42,976 bases of DNA from positions 1-42,976 of the forward strand of contig JALFUQ010000075.1 in NCBI GenBank assembly GCA_022784505.1, given 5' to 3'. This document shows, one piece after another, positions 1-8,798 of this stretch. The position numbers and the translations under genes were made by a program. The first letter of the stretch is position 1, and each line of letters starts with the position of its first letter. Under the pieces are notes generated by a model. The model was not told the origin of the DNA. It did not search any database and saw nothing but the letters and a program-made list of their open reading frames with translations. Origin of the DNA: Bacillota bacterium (lineage in GTDB: Bacteria > Bacillota > Clostridia > Oscillospirales > Oscillospiraceae).

Positions 1-67
1 AATTATAGCCTGCATGCAAGATATATATATTATAATGTATAGGGTTTTTGAACAATTTTTTCGTCAA

Positions 68-96
68 TTGTTGAGGTTGACACGATAGCGTATAAT
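68..96 (+). promoter_or_regulatory. Putative mfd promoter
   Basis: A perfect TATAAT lies at 91-96, with a weak TTGTTG at 68-73 and a 17-bp spacer. The expected transcription start (about 103) falls on the first ATG of mfd. An inverted repeat AACAATT (51-57)/AATTGTT (66-72) overlaps the -35 area and could be an operator. A second TATAAT occurs at 31-36. This is a pattern match only. Confidence 0.5.
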
Positions 97-102
97 TATT
101 AG

Positions 103-3100
103 ATGATGAAACTATTAAACAGGCAGATATTTTTAAACAAGGAAGCCGCCGCCCTCCCTATGTTGCTTGAGAGCGGAGGACTTCCTGCGCTCATTTCGGG
201 GATGTCGTCGGTGCACCGCGCAAATTTAGCGGCGGCGCTTTTTGAGCGGCTTGAGATGCCGCTTTTTGTCGTGTGTCCGGATGAAGCGTCGGCCGACAGC
301 TTCGCCCGCGACCTTGAAGCCATGACGGGCGTGAAGCCCACGGTACTCTATTCCCGCGACTTTACCTTTTACCCCACGCTCGCGGCCTCCCGTCAGGTCG
401 AGCAGCAGCGCATAGCGGCCCTTGACGCACTGAGCCGCGGCGAGAGTAAGATCACCGTTGCGACCGTCTCTGCACTGTTGCAGCGCACCATGCCGGTCGA
501 TAAGCTGAGTTCCGCTGCGTTTGAGATAATTGACGGCGGCGAGTACCCGCCCGAGAAGATAGAGCGGGCGCTCGTTCGCTGCGGCTATGAACGCACCGAG
601 CAGGTCGAGGGCACGGGACAGTACGCCCGACGCGGCGGCATTCTGGATTTCTTCTCGCCCATGTACCAAGAGCCCGTGCGCATCGAATTTTGGGGCGACA
701 ATATTGACTCCATGGGCTTTTTCGATGTCCACACCCAGCGCCGCACCGAAGCTATCGGGCGCTGCCGTGTGCTTCCGGCCGCCGAGGCGCTCGTTTCGCT
801 TGCCGACGGCGGTTTGGAGGGCGTGAGCAAAAAGCTTCTTGCCATGGCAGACCGCTGCGCAAGGCACAAGACCTCCCAGCAGCTAAAGGAGCTTGAGCAG
901 ACCCTCAGGGGCGACGCCGAGCGCATAGCAAACGATATAAAGCTTGAATATCTCGACCGCTATCTGCCGGTTCTGTACGAGCCCGCCTACGGCATGGACT
1001 ATATCCCCGACGACTGCTTTGTGCTGTTTGACCAGCCGCCGAGATGCGCCGACCGTGCGCGTGGTTTCAATAAACAGATTGGCGAGGATATTTCCGCTTT
1101 GTCGAAAAAGGGCATGCTCGCCGTCACGGCGGAGTCTTTCAGGTCGACCTTTGACGAGCTTTGCCGAAAATTGTCGGACTATCCGGTGTACATGGCAGAT
1201 GCCTTCACCGTCGGCAGATACCCCTTAGAGCCGCGCACACTGTGCTCGATACCTGCAAAGCAGCTGCCGAGCTACGCAGGCTCGGTGAAAACCGCAGCCG
1301 ACGACGTTTCGCTGTACCTGAAGCAGGGCTACCGTGTTGTAGTCCTTGCAGGCGATGAGCGCCGTGCGCAGGTATTGCAGGACTTTTTCAAGGATAACGG
1401 CATTAAGGCGCTCGTGTACTCAGAGCTTACCAAAATGCCCGAGTGCGGCGAGTGCTATATCAGTGTCGGCGCGATGAGCGCAGGCATTGAGTACCCCGGG
1501 ATAAAGCTTGCCATTATCACCGATGCGCAGCTTATCCGCGTGCGTGAGCACCGCTCGGGGCGCAAAAAGAAAGCGCCCACTAATCGCGAGCGCATAAATT
1601 CCTACGCCGACCTCGCCCCGGGCGACTATGTCGTGCACGAGGTGCACGGTATCGGCCGCTTTGCCGGCATCCACAAGATGAAGGTCGACGGCTTTGAAAA
1701 GGACTATATAAAAATTTGCTACGCGGGCTCGGACACACTGTATGTCCCGGCTACGCAGCTTGACATGGTGACGAAGTATCTCGGCGCGGGCGAGGAGCAC
1801 AAGGTGAAGCTGTCGAAAATGGGCGGCGCGGAGTGGACAAAGACCCGCAGCCGCGCCAAGGCGGCGACAAAGAAGCTAGCCAAGGAGCTTATCGCGCTCT
1901 ACGCCGAGCGTGCCCGCGTCCCGGGTCATGCATTTGCCGAGGATACGGCATGGCAGCGCGAATTTGAGGATAACTTCGGCTACACGGAAACGGACGATCA
2001 GCTCCGCTGCATAAGCGAGATCAAGGCCGACATGGAGTCGAGCGTGCCGATGGATAGGCTTTTGTGCGGCGATGTCGGCTACGGCAAGACCGAGGTCGCA
2101 TTGCGCGCTGTCATGAAGTGCATTCTTGATAACCGGCAGGCGGCAATTCTGGTGCCCACGACGGTGCTTGCCCAGCAGCATTATCAGACCGCCGTGCAGC
2201 GCTTTTTCGGATTCCCGGTGACGGTCGAGGTACTGAGCCGATTCAGAACGCCTGCGCAGATAAATAAAACTCTTGACGATCTCAGAACCGGCAAGTGCGA
2301 CCTCGTTATCGGCACACACAGGCTGCTGCAAAAGGATGTCAAGTTTAAAAATCTCGGCCTTCTCATCGTCGATGAGGAGCAGCGCTTCGGCGTGAGCCAC
2401 AAGGAGCACATTAAGGAAATGTCGAGAGGTGTCGACGTGCTGACGCTCTCGGCAACGCCGATACCGAGAACGCTCAACATGGCGCTTTCCGGCATCCGCG
2501 ACATGTCGTCTATCGACGAGCCGCCGCAGGACAGACTGCCGGTGCAGACCTTCGTCATGGAGCACGACTGGTCGGTGCTGTGCGATGCCATTAACCGTGA
2601 GCTTCAGCGCGGCGGGCAGGTGTATTACCTGCACAACCGCATCGATAATATCGAGCGCACGGCCGTGAAAATTCGCGACATGCTCGGCGGCGACGTGACC
2701 GTAGGGGTCGCCCACGGGCAGATGGATAAGGATATGCTCGCCTCCGTCATGGAGGAGGTCGCCGACGGCAAGGTGCAGGTATTAGTCTGCACGACGATAA
2801 TCGAAACGGGCATCGATATCCCGAATGTCAACACGCTCATCATCGAGGATGCCGACAAGATGGGGCTTGCGCAGCTTCATCAAATTCGTGGCCGCGTCGG
2901 CCGCTCGACCCGAAGGGCTTGTGCATATCTCACCTTCCGGCAGGACAAGGTCCTCAGTGAGATCGCCGAAAAGCGCCTGACCGCCATCCGCGAGTTTGCC
3001 GAGTTTGGCTCGGGCTTTAAAATTGCGATGCGCGACCTTGAGATCCGCGGTGCGGGCAATCTTCTGGGCGCAGAGCAGTCGGGGCACATGATAGATGTCG

Positions 3101-3609
3101 GCTACGATATGTATATGAAGCTTTTAAATGAGGCCGTGCTCACCGAGCGGGGTATAGCCACCGAAAAGCGTGCCGATTGCTCGGCAGACCTTTCCGTGAG
3201 CGCCAACATCCCCGAAAGCTATATCCGCTCGCCCGAGCAGCGCATGGATATCTACCGCCGCATTGCGCTTATACGCACCGAGGCCGAGGCGGACGATCTC
3301 ACCGACGAGATAATCGACCGCTTCGGCGATCCGCCCCCGTCCGTTAACGCGCTTATCCATGTGGCGCTTCTAAGGGGCGAGGCAGGCAAGGCCGGCATAA
3401 GCGATATCCAGCAGAAAAACGGGCTTTTGCGCTTCACGCTGGAGAACTTCGACATGGAAAAGGTGTCGCGCCTGTATGCCAGACCCGAGTATAAGGGTAA
3501 GCTAAAGGTTGAGGCGGGCGCAAAGCCCTGCGTCAGCCTGAAGATCCAGTCGAAAAACCGAAGCATCGACGAGGCAAGGCGTTTCGTTGCCCTGTGGAGT
3601 CAAAATTAA
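103..3609 (+). CDS. mfd: Transcription-repair coupling factor Mfd
   Basis: This is an ATP-dependent translocase that removes RNA polymerase stalled at DNA lesions and recruits the UvrA excision machinery. At 1168 aa it has the family's full length. The N-terminal UvrB-homology part is followed by the polymerase-interaction region around residue 506 (GDYVVHEVHGIGRFAG). The helicase motor has Walker A GDVGYGKTE near residue 655 and a DEEQ box (VDEEQRFGV) near 755. The C-terminal TRCF domain is present (RMDIYRRIA onward). There are two adjacent ATGs (103 and 106) and no Shine-Dalgarno sequence, and the -10 box is only about 7 nt upstream, so the message may be leaderless. The next gene starts 86 bp downstream with its own SD. 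The identification is secure. Confidence 0.97.
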   Translation: MMKLLNRQIFLNKEAAALPMLLESGGLPALISGMSSVHRANLAAALFERLEMPLFVVCPDEASADSFARDLEAMTGVKPTVLYSRDFTFYPTLAASRQVEQQRIAALDALSRGESKITVATVSALLQRTMPVDKLSSAAFEIIDGGEYPPEKIERALVRCGYERTEQVEGTGQYARRGGILDFFSPMYQEPVRIEFWGDNIDSMGFFDVHTQRRTEAIGRCRVLPAAEALVSLADGGLEGVSKKLLAMADRCARHKTSQQLKELEQTLRGDAERIANDIKLEYLDRYLPVLYEPAYGMDYIPDDCFVLFDQPPRCADRARGFNKQIGEDISALSKKGMLAVTAESFRSTFDELCRKLSDYPVYMADAFTVGRYPLEPRTLCSIPAKQLPSYAGSVKTAADDVSLYLKQGYRVVVLAGDERRAQVLQDFFKDNGIKALVYSELTKMPECGECYISVGAMSAGIEYPGIKLAIITDAQLIRVREHRSGRKKKAPTNRERINSYADLAPGDYVVHEVHGIGRFAGIHKMKVDGFEKDYIKICYAGSDTLYVPATQLDMVTKYLGAGEEHKVKLSKMGGAEWTKTRSRAKAATKKLAKELIALYAERARVPGHAFAEDTAWQREFEDNFGYTETDDQLRCISEIKADMESSVPMDRLLCGDVGYGKTEVALRAVMKCILDNRQAAILVPTTVLAQQHYQTAVQRFFGFPVTVEVLSRFRTPAQINKTLDDLRTGKCDLVIGTHRLLQKDVKFKNLGLLIVDEEQRFGVSHKEHIKEMSRGVDVLTLSATPIPRTLNMALSGIRDMSSIDEPPQDRLPVQTFVMEHDWSVLCDAINRELQRGGQVYYLHNRIDNIERTAVKIRDMLGGDVTVGVAHGQMDKDMLASVMEEVADGKVQVLVCTTIIETGIDIPNVNTLIIEDADKMGLAQLHQIRGRVGRSTRRACAYLTFRQDKVLSEIAEKRLTAIREFAEFGSGFKIAMRDLEIRGAGNLLGAEQSGHMIDVGYDMYMKLLNEAVLTERGIATEKRADCSADLSVSANIPESYIRSPEQRMDIYRRIALIRTEAEADDLTDEIIDRFGDPPPSVNALIHVALLRGEAGKAGISDIQQKNGLLRFTLENFDMEKVSRLYARPEYKGKLKVEAGAKPCVSLKIQSKNRSIDEARRFVALWSQN

Positions 3610-3695
3610 CCTATAATTAACGAAAAGTTCTGGATTATTGCTGGGAATAGTATTAAAATGGTTTATAGACTAATTTTTTAGATCGGAGAATTACA

Positions 3696-4841
3696 ATGAA
3701 AAAGTTTGCTGCGATATTGCTCGCACAGGTGCTCGCGCTCGGCTGCTTTACCGGCTGCGGCTCGTCAAATAAGGGCGACACGGTCATGTCCGTCGACGGC
3801 GTGGATGTCAGCTTTGACGAGTACATGTACTACCTCAAGACAGCTGCCTCCACCCTCACAAGCTACTACCAGTCCTCCACCGGCGGCGGTGTCGACTGGG
3901 ACGGCGTGTGCATCTACGACAAGACCAAGACCAATGCCGAGTGGTGCATCAATGAGGCGCTGTATAACGCCGCTCATGCCTGCGTCATCATGAGCAAGGG
4001 CAAGTCCATGAACTGCCTGCCCACCGACGAGCAGCTCAAGACCCTTGACGACAATATCAGCTCCATCCGCAAAAATTATGAGGACGAGGACGACCCCGAC
4101 GCTGCGTTCACCGCAGCACTCAACGGCCAGGGCTTCACGCTCGATTCGTTCAAGGCCGTCAACAAGGTCAACTTCACCCTTGCCAACATCTTCGCTTCAC
4201 TCTACGGCGAGGACGGCGAGAAGGTCAGCGAGGAGACCCTCAAGGGCTACATCGACGAAAACGGCTTCATGACGAGCGCCCACATTCTGTTTCTGACCTA
4301 CAAGGAGGTCAAGGGCGACGACGGCAATACCACCAAGAAGGATCTTTCCGACGAGCAAAAAGCCGAGAAGAAGGCCACTGCCGAGAAGCTTTGCAAGGAG
4401 CTCAAGGCCATTAAGGACGACACCAAGCGCAAGGAAAAGTTCTTTGATTACATGAAGGAGTACAGCGAGGATCCCGGCAAGGAGTCTTATCCCAACGGCT
4501 ACTGCTTCACCGAGGGCGCAATGGTATCTGAGTACACCGACACGACCAAGGCGCTCAAGAACTACGAGGTGTCGGATGTTGTCGAATCCGATTACGGCTA
4601 CCACATCATCATGCGCCTGCCCACCACCGCGAGCGATGTCGATGTATCCAATCAGTACGGCTACACGCTCGGTCAGATGGCCGCAAGCTACGACTTTGAC
4701 GACGAGATGAAGACCTGGGGTGTCTCGAGCAAGGCGGAGTTCAATTCCGCGTACAAGGATTTTGATTTTACCCAGTTTTTCAGCGACTCCACCGGATTTA
4801 CGTTCACGACCTACGCAAGCTATACGGCGGAGAAAAAGTGA
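3696..4841 (+). CDS. PrsA/SurA-type peptidylprolyl isomerase lipoprotein
   Basis: This is a predicted extracytoplasmic foldase anchored as a lipoprotein (381 aa). The N-terminus is a lipoprotein signal with a hydrophobic core and a Cys after FTG, inside FTGCGSS near residue 20. A SurA-like helical N-terminal region follows. A parvulin (PPIC) domain covers roughly residues 193-308, opening with TSAHILFL and closing with SDYGYHIIMRLP, which are typical rotamase edges. A lysine/glutamate-rich insertion sits inside the parvulin domain. The SD GGAG lies 10 nt before the ATG. Placement downstream of mfd is common in Clostridia. The gene ends in a bidirectional terminator. Its clients cannot be told from the sequence. 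Confidence 0.85.
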   Translation: MKKFAAILLAQVLALGCFTGCGSSNKGDTVMSVDGVDVSFDEYMYYLKTAASTLTSYYQSSTGGGVDWDGVCIYDKTKTNAEWCINEALYNAAHACVIMSKGKSMNCLPTDEQLKTLDDNISSIRKNYEDEDDPDAAFTAALNGQGFTLDSFKAVNKVNFTLANIFASLYGEDGEKVSEETLKGYIDENGFMTSAHILFLTYKEVKGDDGNTTKKDLSDEQKAEKKATAEKLCKELKAIKDDTKRKEKFFDYMKEYSEDPGKESYPNGYCFTEGAMVSEYTDTTKALKNYEVSDVVESDYGYHIIMRLPTTASDVDVSNQYGYTLGQMAASYDFDDEMKTWGVSSKAEFNSAYKDFDFTQFFSDSTGFTFTTYASYTAEKK

Positions 4842-4862
4842 AAAATGAATAAGTAAAAAAGC

Positions 4863-4896
4863 AGCGATTGAGCAAAACTCAATCGCTGTCTTTTTT
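4863..4896 (+). terminator. Bidirectional intrinsic terminator after the foldase gene
   Basis: The stem AGCGATTGAG (4863-4872)/CTCAATCGCT (4878-4887) has a 5-nt loop and a T-run at 4891-4896. An A-run lies on the other side, so it could also serve the minus strand. Part of the right arm (CTCAATCGCTG) recurs at 5387-5397 over the end of the facing lipoprotein gene. Confidence 0.85.
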
Positions 4897-5002
4897 GGTT
4901 ACGGTGGGAGTGCCAGCCCCACATTTCTTTTGACCCATAGGGTGTGTAGCAGCACATTCTCTACTTCTAAACCATATCTATTGTGTCTTTATTATAGCAA
5001 AA

Positions 5003-5386
5003 TTAATCTTTGTTGTAAAGCGTTTTGTTGTTTTTTATTAAACGCTTCAATGTCTTTGCACCTAGCTGATAGGAAGTAATAACGGAGTTCTTTCTGTCTG
5101 CACCCTCAACTTCAAGAGACAGCTTTACAACAATGTTTAAATGTGTTTCTTCGATATATTTTATGCAGAAAACCGTATTTTGATTCTTTGAATCCTTCAA
5201 GATCAAATCGGGCATTTTAACTACATCGTATAGGCATCGATGAAACAAAATATAATCTTGGCCGTGCCGCTCTTTGATATGCACATCTCGTTCGTCAGTA
5301 AGAATAAGCTCGTCTGTTGCAAGTTTACCAAATTCAACTTCAAGAACTTCTGTATTTAATTTTCCTATATAACGATATTTATTGTG
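5003..5386 (-). pseudogene. PBECR-like nuclease-domain gene lacking a start codon
   Basis: The reading frame is open from about 5404 down to the stop at 5003, and family-like sequence starts near 5380 (YRYIGKLNTEV). It resembles the phage-associated Barnase/EndoU/ColicinE5-D/RelE-like (PBECR) nuclease domains, through the blocks IGKLNTEV, LILTDERDVHIKERHGQDY, MPDLILKDS and NSVITSYQLG. The match is from memory of the family. No ATG, GTG or TTG precedes the conserved N-terminus. The first standard start is a GTG at 5284, giving 93 aa and dropping the N-terminal strands. The upstream side runs directly into the 3' end of the neighbouring lipoprotein gene. The DNA is more AT-rich than its neighbours, consistent with a transferred fragment. 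It may be dead or may use a rare start such as ATT. Confidence 0.5.
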
Positions 5387-5387
5387 C

Positions 5388-5984
5388 TCAATCGCTGCTT
5401 TTGTCTACAAGCGGCAGTTTTACATTCTTCTCAGCGCCGTGTTCGCCGAGGGTGAATTTCACCTCGAGCTCGTCGCCGTCCTCGGTCGCCTCGGCGGAGG
5501 TGACGATGAGCTCCATCGCGTCGCTTTCTATCGTCTCCTCATAGCGGTAGCCGCTATCGTCGAAGATATCGCGCACGATGAGCTTGCCGCTTTTTTCAAA
5601 GTCGCTATACGCAAGCAGCTTGCCGTTATCCCAAAACGCGCCGAAGTACGACGCCGATACGCGGCCGCCTTTGAGGTCATAGTAGCGCACGAAGCTGCTC
5701 GTGTCCGTGTAAAAGCGCACGCCGAGAAGATCGTCGCTCAGGGGCTTCACCTTGGGCTCGTTTGCACAGATGGCGGTCTCAAGAACCGTGCCGTCGTGGG
5801 TCGTGACGGTGTAGGAATATTTCTCGTTGCCGTCCTCGCCGCGGAGCATCGTTATCTCGTAGCCCTCGCCGGAGGTCACCGGGGTCGAGGTCTCCGTGGG
5901 CCTTTTCACATCGCCGTCGGTATTGCCGCAGCCGACGAGCAAAAGCGTTGAAAATGCAAGCAAAATTGCCGCTGCCTTTTTCAT
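5388..5984 (-). CDS. Hypothetical lipoprotein
   Basis: This is a 198-aa predicted surface lipoprotein. MKKAAAILLAFSTLLLVGC is a clear signal with lipobox LVGC. A Thr/Pro-rich linker follows, then a beta-rich domain (about residues 45-190) with no family I recognise. It starts 3 bp after dfrA with an SD (AAAGGAAG) inside the dfrA end, so it is the third gene of a thyA-dfrA operon. The stop codon lies inside a sequence matching half of the terminator at 4863-4896, suggesting the two convergent genes once shared that terminator. The function is unknown. Confidence 0.75.
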   Translation of the reverse strand: MKKAAAILLAFSTLLLVGCGNTDGDVKRPTETSTPVTSGEGYEITMLRGEDGNEKYSYTVTTHDGTVLETAICANEPKVKPLSDDLLGVRFYTDTSSFVRYYDLKGGRVSASYFGAFWDNGKLLAYSDFEKSGKLIVRDIFDDSGYRYEETIESDAMELIVTSAEATEDGDELEVKFTLGEHGAEKNVKLPLVDKSSD

Positions 5985-5987
5985 AAG

Positions 5988-6464
5988 CTACTTCCTTTCA
6001 TACACCGTGAAGCGGTAGGCGATATCGCCTTCTTGAAGCTCCTCGCCATTGTCAACAAGCCGCCAGTCACTTAGCTCATCAAGGTTCGGGAAAAACGAAT
6101 CGGACTCGGGACAAAGGTCAATTTTCGTGACGAACACCCTGTCTATCAGCGGGAAAAAATCACGATAAACGCTCGCGCCGCCGATGACGACGGTGGGCTC
6201 ATTTTTGCACATTTCGGCAGCCTCGGCCACGCTGTGCGCAACGAAAGCGCCGTCAATTAAAATATCCTGACGGGTCACGACAATGTTCCGCCGGCCCTTT
6301 AATGGTCTGCCGCCCGGGAAATCGGCGAGGGTGCGGCGGCCGACGATGACGGTTTTGCCGTCTGTTACCCTTTTAAACTGCGCGCGGTCGGCCTTTAAAA
6401 CCACCGGCTGCGTGCCGCCTGCGCCTATGCCCCAATCGGAGTAGACCGCAACTATTGCATCCAT
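5988..6464 (-). CDS. dfrA: Dihydrofolate reductase
   Basis: It reduces dihydrofolate to tetrahydrofolate with NADPH, regenerating the cofactor oxidised by the thymidylate synthase encoded just upstream. The 158-aa length fits the family. Visible motifs are the N-terminal AIVAVYSDWGIG, the NADPH-binding VIVGRRTLADFP followed by RPLKGRRNIVVT, and the VVIGGASVYRDF glycine motif. There are two consecutive ATGs (6467 and 6464). The SD GAGG sits 7 nt before the second, which is preferred. The thyA stop lies immediately upstream, so translation is probably coupled. Confidence 0.93.
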   Translation of the reverse strand: MDAIVAVYSDWGIGAGGTQPVVLKADRAQFKRVTDGKTVIVGRRTLADFPGGRPLKGRRNIVVTRQDILIDGAFVAHSVAEAAEMCKNEPTVVIGGASVYRDFFPLIDRVFVTKIDLCPESDSFFPNLDELSDWRLVDNGEELQEGDIAYRFTVYERK

Positions 6465-6473
6465 CATATCACC

Positions 6474-7304
6474 TCAGACTGCGACGGGAATCTTCTTGTT
6501 GAAGCCCGAGAACTCGTAGTTTTCCACCTTGAAGCTGTCGACGGTGAACTTGTAAAAATCATCGACGGTGGGGTCGATCACAAACTTGGGGGCGGGCTTG
6601 GGCTCGTTTGCAAGTATCTCCTCAACGAGCGGGACATGGCGGTCGTAAATGTGCGCGTCGGCTATGACGTGCATAAATTCGCCGGGCTCGAGCCCCGACA
6701 CCTGCGCCAGCATGCACGTCAGCGCAGCGTACTGCACGACATTCCAGTTGTTTGCCGTGAGCATGTCCTGCGAGCGCTGATTGAGTATCGCGTTGAGCTT
6801 GTTGCCGCTGACGTTGAAGGTCATCGAGTATGCGCAGGGGTACAGCGCCATCTCGCTGAGGTCTGCGTGGTTATAGATATTGGTCATGATGCGACGCGAC
6901 GCGGGGTTGTGCTTGAGGTCAAAGAGAACTCTGTCGACCTGATCCATGTCGCCCTCGGGATAATGGTGCTTCACGCCCAGCTGATAGCCGTAGGCTTTGC
7001 CTATAGAGCCAGTTTCATCTGCCCATGCGTCCCAGACGTGGCTTTTCAGCTCGTGCACATTGTTGCTTTTCTTCTGCCATATCCACAGCAGCTCGTCTAT
7101 CGCCGACTTCCAGTAGGTGCGGCGGATGGTGAGGATGGGAAACTCCTCACTGAGGTCATAGCGGTTGACTATGCCGAATTTTTTCACCGTGTGCGCGCTC
7201 TGTCCGTCATCCCATTTCGGGCGGACATTGAGGTCGGTGTCCCACACGCCGTTTTCAAGGATATCCTTGCAGTTAGCTATAAAAATTTCGTCCGCTCTGC
7301 TCAT
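6474..7304 (-). CDS. thyA: Thymidylate synthase ThyA
   Basis: It converts dUMP to dTMP using methylene-tetrahydrofolate and yields dihydrofolate for DfrA. The 276-aa protein shows RRTYWKSAIDELLWIW, SIGKAYGYQLG, the nucleophile region LYPCAYSMTFNV, NQRSQDML and FMHVIADAHIYDRHV. The usual PPCH at the active site reads PCAY here, a variant I believe occurs in other Clostridia. The frame is open 14 codons further upstream, but ATG 7304 has the SD AGAGGTGA at correct spacing and begins the conserved MSRADEIF. It is the first gene of thyA-dfrA-lipoprotein and is divergent from dpaA. Confidence 0.94.
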   Translation of the reverse strand: MSRADEIFIANCKDILENGVWDTDLNVRPKWDDGQSAHTVKKFGIVNRYDLSEEFPILTIRRTYWKSAIDELLWIWQKKSNNVHELKSHVWDAWADETGSIGKAYGYQLGVKHHYPEGDMDQVDRVLFDLKHNPASRRIMTNIYNHADLSEMALYPCAYSMTFNVSGNKLNAILNQRSQDMLTANNWNVVQYAALTCMLAQVSGLEPGEFMHVIADAHIYDRHVPLVEEILANEPKPAPKFVIDPTVDDFYKFTVDSFKVENYEFSGFNKKIPVAV

Positions 7305-7393
7305 ATTGTCACCTCTAAAAAATTTTATCATAATATTATAACACACTCACCGACCGCAGCACAACAGAATAAAATGACGGGAGAGGTGATGTG

Positions 7394-8233
7394 ATGAATT
7401 TTTTGATAGTCGGCGGCGATGAGCGCCTTGTGCGCCTTGCGGGGCTGCTTATTGACGCGGGGCACAGCGTGCACTGCTATGCGCTGGAGAAAGCAAAGCT
7501 GCCCGAGGGCGCTAAAATGTCGAAAACTGTCGAGAGCGCCGACTGCGTGGTGCTGCCGCTGCCAACAGAGGGCAGGATATCCGGCACGCTTAACGCCCCA
7601 CTTGCCGAAAAAGCGCATAATTTGTCGGAAGTTTTGGCCGCCATTGCGCCCGACACGCTCGTGTGCGGCGGCAAAATTTCGCCAAAGCTGCGGGAAACAG
7701 CAAAGCACCTGCGCCTGCGGGATATCATGACGCGGCCGGAGTTCGCCGTCGGCAACGCCAATGTCACCGCCGAGGGGGCGGTATCGCTGCTGGCGGAGAA
7801 TTTATCTTCGACAATTTTCGACACGAATGTGCTCGTCGTCGGCTACGGGCGTATCGGAAGGCTGTTAGCGCACAAGCTGCGCGGGCTCGATGCCAAAACG
7901 ACGGTAATGTCGAAAAATGTCGAGTCCCGCGCGCTTGCCGAGGGCATGGGGCTGCACGCCATGAAGCCGACGGACACGGCGCTGTATGCCGCCTTCGATG
8001 CCGTGATAAACACCGCTCCCGCGGCGGTCATACCCACGCTCGAGGGGTTTAAGAAAAGCTGCCTCATGCTCGAATTAGCGTCAGCGCCGGGGATAGACAA
8101 ACGCGATGCCGAGCGCCTGGGACTGCGGTACATCGCCGCTCCGGGGCTTCCCGGGCGATATGCGCCCGCGTCGGCGGCGGGACTTATTTACAGTGCGATC
8201 ATGAGTATATTAAGGGAGGAAGGACATGAGTAA
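7394..8233 (+). CDS. dpaA: Dipicolinate synthase subunit A
   Basis: With DpaB this forms the enzyme that oxidises a dihydrodipicolinate-pathway intermediate to dipicolinic acid, the calcium chelator of the spore core. The protein is about 279 aa. The N-terminal part begins MNFLIVGGDERLVRLAGLL. A Rossmann NAD(P) site VLVVGYGRIGRLLA lies near residue 150, and the C-terminus has LELASAPGID and APGLPGRYAPASAAG, typical of SpoVFA. A GTG at 7391 is also possible, but ATG 7394 is 7 nt from the SD GAGG. It overlaps dpaB by 8 bp. The pair implies a sporulating organism. Expression is presumably in the mother cell, though no sigma-K promoter was resolved. Confidence 0.93.
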   Translation: MNFLIVGGDERLVRLAGLLIDAGHSVHCYALEKAKLPEGAKMSKTVESADCVVLPLPTEGRISGTLNAPLAEKAHNLSEVLAAIAPDTLVCGGKISPKLRETAKHLRLRDIMTRPEFAVGNANVTAEGAVSLLAENLSSTIFDTNVLVVGYGRIGRLLAHKLRGLDAKTTVMSKNVESRALAEGMGLHAMKPTDTALYAAFDAVINTAPAAVIPTLEGFKKSCLMLELASAPGIDKRDAERLGLRYIAAPGLPGRYAPASAAGLIYSAIMSILREEGHE

Positions 8234-8798
8234 AAAACGCATAGGGCTTGCGCTCTGCGGCTCTTACTGCACCTATGAAAAGCTGTTTGCCGTGCTGGGT
8301 ACGCTGTGCGAGCGCTACGATATCGTGCCTATCATGAGCGAGACGGCGGCGTCGACCGACAGCCGCTTCGGCACTGCCGTAAGCTTTAAAAAGCGGCTTT
8401 TTGACCTCACCGGCCGTGAGCCCGTGTGCACGATAGCGGACGCTGAACCGCTCGGGCCTAGTGCGCCCATGGACGCGCTCGTCATCGCGCCCTGCACGGG
8501 AAACACCATGGCAAAGCTCGCGCACGGCGTGACCGACACCGCCGTCACCATGGCCGCCAAGGCGCATCTGAGAAACGGCAAGCCGCTCGTCATCGCCTTT
8601 TCGACAAATGACGGCCTGACCGGCTCTGCCCCGAACATAGCGGCGCTATTCAGCCGCAAAAATGTCTACCTCGTGCCGTACAAACAGGACGACTTCACCA
8701 AAAAGCCCTATTCCCTCGCCTCGGACTTCACGCTCCTGCCCGATGTGATAGAAGCAGCGCTGGAGGGAAAACAATTGCAGCCCGTGCTTGCGCAGTGA
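8226..8798 (+). CDS. dpaB: Dipicolinate synthase subunit B (flavoprotein)
   Basis: This is the second subunit of dipicolinate synthase (190 aa), a member of the flavoprotein/Dfp-like fold. Visible features are KKRIGLALCGSYCTYEK at the start, the flavoprotein-type PCTGNTMAKLAHGVTDTAV near residue 90, and PLVIAFSTNDGL. The SD AGGAAGGAC precedes the ATG inside the dpaA end. The stop codon TGA is formed by the first copy of a downstream AGTGAAGTT repeat, so that repeat sits exactly at the gene's end. Confidence 0.92.
   Translation: MSKKRIGLALCGSYCTYEKLFAVLGTLCERYDIVPIMSETAASTDSRFGTAVSFKKRLFDLTGREPVCTIADAEPLGPSAPMDALVIAPCTGNTMAKLAHGVTDTAVTMAAKAHLRNGKPLVIAFSTNDGLTGSAPNIAALFSRKNVYLVPYKQDDFTKKPYSLASDFTLLPDVIEAALEGKQLQPVLAQ

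Noticed and set aside
1876..2715. Long minus-strand open frame inside mfd
   Set aside because: It is antisense to strongly conserved helicase motifs, has no SD, and its sequence resembles no protein. GC-rich DNA gives many such frames.
4899..5002. Structured RNA in the GTGGG...CCCAC stretch near 4905-4922
   Set aside because: The stem is only 5 bp and is part of the 3' flank of the inserted PBECR fragment. There is no promoter or terminator that would define an RNA gene.
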